Assembly: GCA_902781095.1 (NCBI GenBank)
Contig: CACZHW010000009.1
Span: forward strand, 1-64,000
Direction: 5' to 3'
Source of the DNA: an uncultured Eubacteriales bacterium
GTDB lineage: Bacteria; Bacillota; Clostridia; Christensenellales; Aristaeellaceae
DNA length: 64,000 bases
Part shown: in pieces, positions 8,831 through 15,340 of the stretch
Layout: each line of letters starts with the position of its first letter
How positions within the stretch are numbered: position 1 is the first letter of the stretch
The notes under the pieces: generated by a model
Seen by the model: the letters and a program-made list of their open reading frames with translations, nothing else
What the model was told of the DNA's origin: nothing
Database searches by the model: none
Translations under genes and position numbers: made by a program

Positions 8831-9621
8831 TACAGCCGCTCCCCTCTCTCAATGTCCAGGAAGTACTTGTAGGTGTCCACGGTCAGCTCGCCGCATGCCT
8901 CCTCGTCGCAGGCGATGATCGCGCCGTTGTGCAGCTGCAGTGCGGAGCAGGTCCACCGCTGGCTGACCCCGCCTTCCACCGTCGCGGCCAGGGCGCGCGC
9001 CTTGTTGTGACCGCTGATGAGGATCAGGACCTCTCTGGCATCGGTGACCGTACCCACGCCGACGGAGAGCGCCTGCTCCGGCACTTTCTCCGGATCGCCG
9101 CCGAAGAAACGGCTGTTGACGATGCGCGTGTCCGTCGTAAGGCTGCGGACGCCCGTCCGGGAAGACAGGCTGGTGAACGGCTCGTTGAAGGCGATGTGCC
9201 CGTCCACGCCGATGCCGCCCAGGAACAGGTCGATCCCGCCGCAGGCGGCGATCTTCCCCTCGTAGCTGCGGCACTCCGCCTCCGGGTCTTCCGCCATGCC
9301 GTCCAGAATGTGGATGTTCTCCGGCTTCATGTCGACGAGGTGGTTGAAGAAGTTGTCGTGCATGAAATACCAGTAGCTCTGGTCGTGCTCGTGCGGCAGG
9401 CCGAGATACTCGTCCATGTTGAAGGTGACGACGTTTGCAAACGAAAGCTCGCCCGCCCGGTTCATCCGGATCAGTTCCCGGTAGACGCCGATGGGGCTGG
9501 AGCCTGTCGGCAGGCCGAGCACGAAGGGCCTTTCTTCCGCGTGCGAGCGGATTTTCCCCGCGATGTAGCGCGCCGCCCACAGGCACATTTTCTCGTAATT
9601 ATCCTGAATGATGACTCTCAT
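8830..9621 (-). CDS. nagB: Glucosamine-6-phosphate deaminase
   Basis: This 263-residue protein reads as NagB from its first residues. It has LGLPTGSSP (sugar-phosphate loop), FNMDEYLGL with the catalytic Asp, [14 protein letters not shown] and the catalytic-lid region. It converts glucosamine-6-phosphate to fructose-6-phosphate and ammonia. Its neighbour glmM uses the same substrate for cell-wall synthesis, so the operon holds a branch point for amino sugars. A ribosome binding site (AGGAGAGAACCC) lies before the ATG. Confidence 0.95.
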   Translation of the reverse strand: MRVIIQDNYEKMCLWAARYIAGKIRSHAEERPFVLGLPTGSSPIGVYRELIRMNRAGELSFANVVTFNMDEYLGLPHEHDQSYWYFMHDNFFNHLVDMKPENIHILDGMAEDPEAECRSYEGKIAACGGIDLFLGGIGVDGHIAFNEPFTSLSSRTGVRSLTTDTRIVNSRFFGGDPEKVPEQALSVGVGTVTDAREVLILISGHNKARALAATVEGGVSQRWTCSALQLHNGAIIACDEEACGELTVDTYKYFLDIERGERL

Positions 9622-9633
9622 GGGTTCTCTCCT

Positions 9634-10299
9634 TTACGCTTCTGCGTTTTTTCTCACGATCTCGCCGCTGTTTTTCCAGATGCTGCACGCCGGTACGACG
9701 CCGCGCACGCAGGAGGTCGGGTAGATGTTGCTGTGCCGGCCGATGACCGTTCCCGGGTTCAGGACGCTGTTGCAGCCCACTTCCACGTAATCCCCCAGCA
9801 TCGCGCCGAATTTCTTCAGGCCCGTCTCCGTCTGCTCCGTACCGTTGTGGACGACGACAGGCTTCTTGTCGCTCTTGACGTTGGAGGTGATGGAGCCCGC
9901 GCCCATGTGGCTGAAGTAGCCCAGGATGGAATCGCCCACGTAATTGTAGTGGGGCGTCTGCACGTGGTCGAAGAGGATCACGTTTTTGAGCTCCACGGAA
10001 TTGCCGACGACGCAGTCCGCCCCCACGAGCGCGCTGCCGCGGATGAACGCGCAGTGGCGCACCTCCGTGCGCGGGCCGATGATGCACGGTGCACCCAGGT
10101 AGGCGGACGGAAAGACTTTCGCCGTCCTGTGGACCCAGACCCCCGGCTCCCGCTCCTCGTATTCCTCTCCGAGCGTGGGACCGAGCGAGAGGATCATCTC
10201 CTTGATGCCGGAGAGCGCCTCCCAGGGGTAAGTAAACCGGCGCAGATAGTCTGCCGCCAGCGTATGATCAAGATCGTACAGATCACAGATGGTAACCAT
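9634..10299 (-). CDS. Left-handed beta-helix (hexapeptide) acyltransferase, GlmU C-terminal-like
   Basis: The protein of 221 residues has an N-terminal helical stretch (DLYDLDHTLAADYLRRF) and then hexapeptide repeats such as YLGAPCIIG, VGADCVVGNSVELKN and GAMLGDYVEVGCNSVLNPG. The repeats resemble the acetyltransferase half of GlmU, but the nucleotidyltransferase half is missing. It probably acetylates or otherwise acts on an amino-sugar phosphate. The setting at the head of the nagB-glmM operon, 12 bases upstream of nagB, fits that role. The start at 10299 is set by AAGAAGGAGTGTCT. Exact substrate is not known. Confidence 0.75.
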   Translation of the reverse strand: MVTICDLYDLDHTLAADYLRRFTYPWEALSGIKEMILSLGPTLGEEYEEREPGVWVHRTAKVFPSAYLGAPCIIGPRTEVRHCAFIRGSALVGADCVVGNSVELKNVILFDHVQTPHYNYVGDSILGYFSHMGAGSITSNVKSDKKPVVVHNGTEQTETGLKKFGAMLGDYVEVGCNSVLNPGTVIGRHSNIYPTSCVRGVVPACSIWKNSGEIVRKNAEA

Positions 10300-10563
10300 A
10301 GACACTCCTTCTTGCCCTGCTTTTTCGGTGCCGGGAGAGCCTCTGTTGCGGTTTTGATTCCGTTTTTTGCTCTCTCCCTCTCGGCCCACCGCTGCCGGGA
10401 CAGCATCCGCCGAGTCTTTCGATCGCTGCCCGCCCTCGTCGCCCGTAACGGGCCTGGCGCTATGGAAACCCCTGTCCTCCTGCCGCGGGGAGACCATTTA
10501 CTCCGTCCTCCCCCGCCGCACGGCCGCAGGGCAGCAGCCGGTTGCGGGACGGATGACAGACAG
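10300..10563 (-). promoter_or_regulatory. Long G-rich 5' leader of the amino-sugar operon, no known element recognised
   Basis: Roughly 255 bases separate the predicted promoter from the first start codon and hold no credible ORF. Several hairpins can be drawn. One pairs GGGAGAG with CTCTCCC around an A-rich loop just before the ribosome binding site. I looked for glmS-ribozyme, T-box and common riboswitch cores and did not recognise one. Confidence 0.35.
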
Positions 10564-10596
10564 ATTATATCATAACAGTTTTTTATCTCTTGTCAA
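10564..10596 (-). promoter_or_regulatory. Promoter of the hexapeptide transferase-nagB-glmM-acyP operon
   Basis: On the minus strand, TTGACA (10596-10591) is followed after 16 bases by TATGAT (10574-10569), with an overlapping TATAAT directly after it. Confidence 0.65.
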
Positions 10597-10643
10597 TGCT
10601 GCCGTCCCAGCTCGGCCGCAAGATTCTTACGGGACACAGACAG

Positions 10644-10673
10644 CAAAAAGCGCGGAGGCCAAAGCCTCCGCGC
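10644..10673 (-). terminator. Terminator of the secreted protein gene at 10688
   Basis: A perfect 10-bp stem (arms 10650-10659 and 10664-10673) is followed on the minus strand by TTTTTG. Confidence 0.75.
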
Positions 10674-10687
10674 CGCGCGTTTTGCTC

Positions 10688-11248
10688 TTACTCCATCCAG
10701 ATGCCCTGCAGAATCTCAACGGCAAACGCCTGATCTTCCGCCGTCAGCTCCGTAAAGTCCTCCTTGTACTGGATGATCTCAATCAGCGTGTCCTCGTAAA
10801 TCGTCCATACGCTGCGCGTCACCGCGTCGCCCACCGCCAGGAAGGTGTTGCCGCTCTCCGTCTTCTTGATCTCGGAGACGTACTTCCCTTCTTCGAACTG
10901 CTCCGCCACCTTCGCGATGAAGGCCTGCAGCTGTTCCTCCGTCGCCTTGTTCAGGTTGGCGTGCGCGCCGTAGTCCGCCGGTGTGATGGAGACCACGACG
11001 GGCGCTACGCCGTCCCGGCGGATCTTTGCAAAGAAGCCGTCGCTGACGTCCACCTCATCGATCATCTCGATCTCGACGGGCTCCGCCGTCTCCAGTGTCA
11101 CCTTTACCGGCTGCTCGAGCAGGTTGCCCGCCTCATCGACTTCCGTAGCGGTATTCTCCCAGAGTACCACCTTGTTCACCGCCTCGGCGAAGGCCGTGCA
11201 GCACCCCAGCGCGAGGACCGCGCAAAGTACGAGAATCATCTTTTTCAT
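10688..11248 (-). CDS. Secreted protein of unknown function
   Basis: The protein of 186 residues begins with a signal peptide (MKKMILVLCAVLALGCC...AFA-EA). The mature part is acidic and contains no domain I recognise. It looks like a small alpha/beta secreted protein. It is the last of three consecutive minus-strand genes for exported proteins, two of which are SH3b proteins, so a role at the cell wall is possible but not shown. The start has a strong ribosome binding site (ACAGGAGGTATGACAC). Confidence 0.6.
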   Translation of the reverse strand: MKKMILVLCAVLALGCCTAFAEAVNKVVLWENTATEVDEAGNLLEQPVKVTLETAEPVEIEMIDEVDVSDGFFAKIRRDGVAPVVVSITPADYGAHANLNKATEEQLQAFIAKVAEQFEEGKYVSEIKKTESGNTFLAVGDAVTRSVWTIYEDTLIEIIQYKEDFTELTAEDQAFAVEILQGIWME

Positions 11249-11300
11249 GTGTCATACCTCCTGTTGTCTCTGATTGGCATTTTCATCCGGTGCCTTACAC

Positions 11301-11867
11301 TCAGCCGTTTTTCTCTTCCTCCACCCGCAGCAGCAGGGACTTCAGCATAAAGCCGACTTCTCCGGTGGACTCGTCCATCACCTGGCACCAGTACGCGTTC
11401 TCCGCGATCACCTTGAGCTTCGCGCCGTAGTAGTACACCTTGCGGACCTGAGAGGTCTTGCTCGCTTCCCAGCGCATGTTCACGTAGTTGTTCGTCGGGT
11501 TGACGATGACGTTATAGGCGGCCGCGGTGAAGTTCTTATAGTCGCCCTGCGGCGTGGTGTCGGTGCTGGTCTTGGAAGGCGTGACGTTCGAGCCCGACTT
11601 CGTCCGGCTCAGATACTTCGTGGAGATGTAGCCGTCCTGGTTATACGCTCCGGCCAACTTGACCACTGCCCAGCCGTTCGTGGTCCGCTCGACGTAGACC
11701 TTGGCGCCGCGGTTGTTGTGGAACAGGATGTCATAGTCCGTTCCGGGGCCGCTGCGCACACGCACGTTGTTCGCCGTCACATAGTACAGGGTGGCTGCCG
11801 ACGCCGTGACTACCAGCGCCAGCATCAGCATGGTTGCAAGCACCATCATCATCAGTTTCTTTTTCAT
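11301..11867 (-). CDS. Secreted protein with two SH3b domains
   Basis: This 188-residue protein has a signal peptide (residues 1-24, cleavage near ASA-A) and an SH3b repeat right after it, with the typical NVRVRSGPGTDYDIL and GYISTKYL elements. After a Ser/Thr-rich linker near residues 90-108 comes a second SH3b-like unit (YVNMRWEASKTSQV to VGFMLKSLLL). Bacterial SH3b domains often bind cell-wall peptides. No catalytic domain is present, so this is more likely an adaptor or binding protein than an enzyme. Confidence 0.78.
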   Translation of the reverse strand: MKKKLMMMVLATMLMLALVVTASAATLYYVTANNVRVRSGPGTDYDILFHNNRGAKVYVERTTNGWAVVKLAGAYNQDGYISTKYLSRTKSGSNVTPSKTSTDTTPQGDYKNFTAAAYNVIVNPTNNYVNMRWEASKTSQVRKVYYYGAKLKVIAENAYWCQVMDESTGEVGFMLKSLLLRVEEEKNG

Positions 11868-11921
11868 AATTTTCTCTCCTTTTCCCGGCCTTGGCGGCCG
11901 CCGTGTTTCATTGACAGCGTC

Positions 11922-11955
11922 AGTTTATCAGACAGACTGTCACAGAAGCGTCACA
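11922..11955 (-). promoter_or_regulatory. Possible promoter with a TGTGAC direct repeat
   Basis: On the minus strand two TGTGAC copies (11955-11950 and 11944-11939) are 11 bases apart, one helical turn. They lie just upstream of a TAAACT (11927-11922) that could be a -10 box for the SH3b gene at 11867. Such direct repeats are typical of OmpR-type response-regulator sites. This is an inference. Confidence 0.35.
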
Positions 11956-11988
11956 CCGGAAGATTATTATGAAAAAGATTTCTGCCAA

Positions 11989-13653
11989 TCAGTCAAAGGT
12001 GAGGTATTCCGTCATGATGTAGCCGCGCGTGCCGTCCTCCTTGACGACGCACGTCCAGTTACTGCCGTAGTCCGCCACGCGCAGCAGTTCGCCCAGCCGC
12101 GCCTTGCCGATGATCGGGCTGTTCCTGTCCGCACTCTGGCGGATGTTCACCTTGTCCGTCCGTACGGCGGCCGTGAGGTGCGTCGTTCCCGCCGGCGCGT
12201 TGAGCCGGTCCAGCCGCACAAAGCCGGTCTTGTCCGACCGGTCGCCGCCGATGGTCAGGTCCGGCTTCGCCGCGACGTTTACGAACGCCCACTCGCCCAC
12301 CTTCGCCAGCATGTAGACGCGGCTGCCGGCTTCCGCCGTGCCCGTCTCCTCCGCGTCGTTCGCCGGCTCGCGGCAAAGCGCCGCCTCTTCGCGCACCACG
12401 GCGCGCTGCGGGATCCGGTCGCTGGGCGAGTCGCCCGCGTCGGTCATCAGGCGGATGCCGCGCTTCTTTGCATACGCCGTCATCCCGCCGAGGGAGAGCT
12501 GCACGTATTCCGTCTGCGTATAGTTGAGGATCCGGACCTGCGCACCGGCTTCCAGCGCACCGATCACGCGGCCGTCGCTGCCCGGCGTGTTGTACAGCAA
12601 GACAGGCAGGTCGCCGTCGTCCGCCTGGGCGACGCCCACGCTGCCCGCCGCGTCCGTCGGGCCCAGGTCGGCTGCCAGGATATAGCCGAAGTCGCCGCTC
12701 TCATAGGCGCCGACGCCGCCTTCCAGCGTCCGCACATAGGCGTACTCTCCCGCCGTGCCGAGCACTTCCACCTTCATCCCTTCGCCCAGCGTCATGTACG
12801 GTCCTGCGGTGCTGCCTGCGTCGCGGCAGAGCAGCGAATCCTTCGCCACCTGCATCAGCGGCGGATAATAGGGGACGCTGGAGCGCGGCGCGCCCTTCAA
12901 AAAGACGAGATCCTCGCTGGGTTCGTTGCGGATCCAGCCTGTCACGCCGCCCACGCGCACGCGGTACCACTCGTTGCCCGACCGCCCGAACAGGACGAGG
13001 CAGACGGCCCCGTTGCGAACCTTGAGCACCTCTTCCGCCTTCGCCTGCGGCTGGCTGCGCAGGCTGACGCTGCCCACGTCGTCGCTGCCCATCGCGATGG
13101 CCGCCTTCGCCTCGCCGCCCTCGGTGAGCACCGAGAGGCGGACGTACCCGAAGAGCCGGCCTTCCGGCGTCTCGACCGCCACATAGAGCCAGTTGCCGAC
13201 AAAGCCGAAGACCTGCACGCTCTCGCCGCTCTGCAAATCGGAAATCTTCTGGGCGCCGGGAGACGGCGCAGCCTGCAGCGGCTCGGTCGTAATCCACATG
13301 CCGGTCAGATCCACCTCTGCAGCGCGCCCTTTGGCGAACGCGGAGACATCTCCGTACCTGGATGCAGCGTCGTCGGCGGTGATCAGGAACTCCTCGGACA
13401 TATAGCCCGTCTTTCCGCCGACCTCGACCTTTACGTACCCTTCGATAATCTCTTCGTCCGCGAGGGTGACCTCCGTCCCCGAATAGTAGGAGCCGATCGG
13501 CTCAGACGTCGCGTTGGGCTGGGTTCGCAGGTTCAGCCGCTGCGGCGTCGCCTTGTCCCGGTCCCGGTTGTCCACGTAGCGCGTTTCGCCGAGGCCTGCA
13601 GCCGCCGCAAACAGCAGCGCCAGCAGCACCAGGGCCAGTCCCGTCCTTTTCAT
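11989..13653 (-). CDS. Secreted protein made of about seven SH3b-like repeats
   Basis: The protein of 554 residues has an N-terminal signal peptide and then a chain of SH3b-like units of about 70-80 residues. Each unit opens with a motif like LNLRTQPNATSEPIG, VSLRSQPQAKAEEV, LLCRDAGSTAGPY, PVLLYNTPGSDGRV, ALCREPANDAEETG or VNIRQSADRNSPIIG. I count seven by eye. No enzyme domain is seen. Proteins of this type probably bind the cell wall at many points. The ATG at 13653 follows GGAAAGGAGAAAACG. The longer frame upstream overlaps the lipid-kinase end and is not supported. Confidence 0.8.
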   Translation of the reverse strand: MKRTGLALVLLALLFAAAAGLGETRYVDNRDRDKATPQRLNLRTQPNATSEPIGSYYSGTEVTLADEEIIEGYVKVEVGGKTGYMSEEFLITADDAASRYGDVSAFAKGRAAEVDLTGMWITTEPLQAAPSPGAQKISDLQSGESVQVFGFVGNWLYVAVETPEGRLFGYVRLSVLTEGGEAKAAIAMGSDDVGSVSLRSQPQAKAEEVLKVRNGAVCLVLFGRSGNEWYRVRVGGVTGWIRNEPSEDLVFLKGAPRSSVPYYPPLMQVAKDSLLCRDAGSTAGPYMTLGEGMKVEVLGTAGEYAYVRTLEGGVGAYESGDFGYILAADLGPTDAAGSVGVAQADDGDLPVLLYNTPGSDGRVIGALEAGAQVRILNYTQTEYVQLSLGGMTAYAKKRGIRLMTDAGDSPSDRIPQRAVVREEAALCREPANDAEETGTAEAGSRVYMLAKVGEWAFVNVAAKPDLTIGGDRSDKTGFVRLDRLNAPAGTTHLTAAVRTDKVNIRQSADRNSPIIGKARLGELLRVADYGSNWTCVVKEDGTRGYIMTEYLTFD

Positions 13654-13700
13654 CGTTTTCTCCTTTCCGTATTCCGACCTCCGAAGGGAGGGTATTGCGT

Positions 13701-14579
13701 TTAACCGGCAGACGGCCGCATCACCCGCAGCGCGCCCGGACAGATCTCGTAGAAGCCCTCGTCCATGCGCTCCAGCCGGCCGTCGATGTTCATCGTCATC
13801 TGCGGCGCACACAGCCGTACCTGCTTCGCCGCATAGCGCCTGGCGAGCGGGAGCCGCGTATGCAGGCCCAGGATGAAGAGCGGAAAGAGCATCGGGATCA
13901 GCGGCCTCGGCACGGCACGCACCAGCACGACCTCAAAGACGCCGTCGTCCACACGGGCCTGGGGCGCCACGCACATGCCGCCGCCGAAATACCGTCCGTT
14001 CGCAATCTCCACGATGGAATATGAACCCGCTTCCACCTTTTTGCCGTCGATCTCAATTGCCGGCCTGAAGGGCACATAGTGCCGGATCGTATCCGCCACG
14101 GCCTTCCGGTAGGCTTTCGCCCCCGGATAGACGGCTTTCAGCTCCTCCGTTCGCTCCAGCACGCGAACGTCGAACCCGGACCCGGAGATGTTGATGAACG
14201 GCTTGCCGTTGAGCCGCCCGCAGTCGATCCGGCCGGGCGTCCCGTCCAGCTGCGCCCGGAACGCCTCGATCGCGTCCTTCGGGAGGCCCAGCGTGCGCGC
14301 AAAGTCGTTGCCCGTCCCCGCCGGGATCACGTAGAGCACGGCCTCGCTGCCGCACAGCGCCTGGACGGCCTCGCTCAGGCTGCCGTCGCCGCCGATGCAG
14401 GCGACAGCGTCACAGCCGTCCGAAAGCGCCCGCCGCACCTCGTCCGAGATGCCGTTCTCGCAGCAGCTCCTGTAAATGCGCCCCTGCAGCCCCCGGCCCT
14501 CCAGCAGATCCTGCGCCCGCTCGGCGAGCGCCTCACCCTTTCCCCCGCCGGACACGGGATTGAGCACGATTCCGATCAT
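13701..14579 (-). CDS. YegS/DgkB-type lipid (diacylglycerol) kinase
   Basis: This 292-residue protein has the DAGK catalytic-domain motifs: IVLNPVSGGGKG at the N-terminus and IGGDGSLSEAVQAL as the nucleotide-binding loop, then GTGNDFARTLGLP. Such kinases phosphorylate diacylglycerol or related lipids at the membrane. The start overlaps the trmB stop by four bases (ATGA). Lipid specificity cannot be told from the sequence. Confidence 0.88.
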   Translation of the reverse strand: MIGIVLNPVSGGGKGEALAERAQDLLEGRGLQGRIYRSCCENGISDEVRRALSDGCDAVACIGGDGSLSEAVQALCGSEAVLYVIPAGTGNDFARTLGLPKDAIEAFRAQLDGTPGRIDCGRLNGKPFINISGSGFDVRVLERTEELKAVYPGAKAYRKAVADTIRHYVPFRPAIEIDGKKVEAGSYSIVEIANGRYFGGGMCVAPQARVDDGVFEVVLVRAVPRPLIPMLFPLFILGLHTRLPLARRYAAKQVRLCAPQMTMNIDGRLERMDEGFYEICPGALRVMRPSAG

Positions 14580-15310
14580 TCAAAAGCCTCCTCCGGCTCT
14601 TCGGTCTTCCGCTTCCCCGGCAGATTCCAGCGGACCGGATCGATGGTGACGGGCCTGTCCTCCATAACGAAGATGCCCATCTTGATCGGCACGCCCATCT
14701 GCGTATACTTCTGCTCGTGCTCGCTCACGTAGTTCGGAGCGAAGCCGGAGGCGTGCAAATCCCGCGTGAGGAACCGGCAGCCGAAGCCCGACACCTCGAA
14801 ATACTGCAGGCTGTCCTCAAACAGCTCGTCGTTGTCCGTCTTAAACCAGATTTCCGCGCCCGGCGCAAGGAAGGTGCGGTACTGCAGCAGCTGTCTGGGG
14901 TGCGTCAGCCTGCGCTTGGCGTACTTGGGACGCTTCGTCCACGGATTGCAGAAGCTGATGTACAGCCGCTCTGCGCGGTCCTCCGGCCCGAAAAGCCGGT
15001 CGATGTACTCGATGTCGTAGCGCACGATCCTGACGTTTGCCGGCTGCGCGCCGCCGAAAGCCTTTTCCATGTTCCGCCGCGCATCCCCCAGGATGTCGCA
15101 GGTGATGTCGATCGCCACGTAATTCGTCTGTGGGTTTTCAAACACCATCTGCGCCGTGGAAACGCCCTTGCCGCAGCCCAGCTCCACATGCAGCGGCTGC
15201 TCCCTTTCAAACTGGCCCCTCCAGCGGTTTCTCAGTTCCACCGGCGCGTCCAGATAGTAGGGGCAGACGGAAAGCTCCGGCCGCGCCCATTTTTTATGGC
15301 GCATGTGCAT
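14576..15310 (-). CDS. trmB: tRNA (guanine-46-N7)-methyltransferase
   Basis: This 244-residue protein has the TrmB SAM-binding motif HVELGCGKGV and the conserved NPWTKRPKYAKRRLTHP stretch (family pattern NPWPKxRHxKRRL). There is also a C-terminal region for tRNA contact. It makes m7G at position 46 of tRNA. The ATG at 15310 was chosen because GAGGGTGAT lies just ahead of it. A GTG at 15319 in the same frame lies inside that ribosome binding site and is unlikely. Compared with the usual NPWPK, the Pro in position four is Thr here. Confidence 0.92.
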   Translation of the reverse strand: MHMRHKKWARPELSVCPYYLDAPVELRNRWRGQFEREQPLHVELGCGKGVSTAQMVFENPQTNYVAIDITCDILGDARRNMEKAFGGAQPANVRIVRYDIEYIDRLFGPEDRAERLYISFCNPWTKRPKYAKRRLTHPRQLLQYRTFLAPGAEIWFKTDNDELFEDSLQYFEVSGFGCRFLTRDLHASGFAPNYVSEHEQKYTQMGVPIKMGIFVMEDRPVTIDPVRWNLPGKRKTEEPEEAFE

Positions 15311-15340
15311 TGCTATCACCCTCGTTTTCGGATTGTATTA

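Noticed and set aside
10300..10563. glmS ribozyme or T-box in the amino-sugar operon leader
   Set aside because: The conserved core elements of neither could be found; left as an unclassified leader.
8929..10575. Plus-strand ORF of 548 codons opposite nagB and the hexapeptide transferase
   Set aside because: Antisense shadow; Arg/Val/His-rich with no recognisable domain, and the minus-strand genes have full family motifs.
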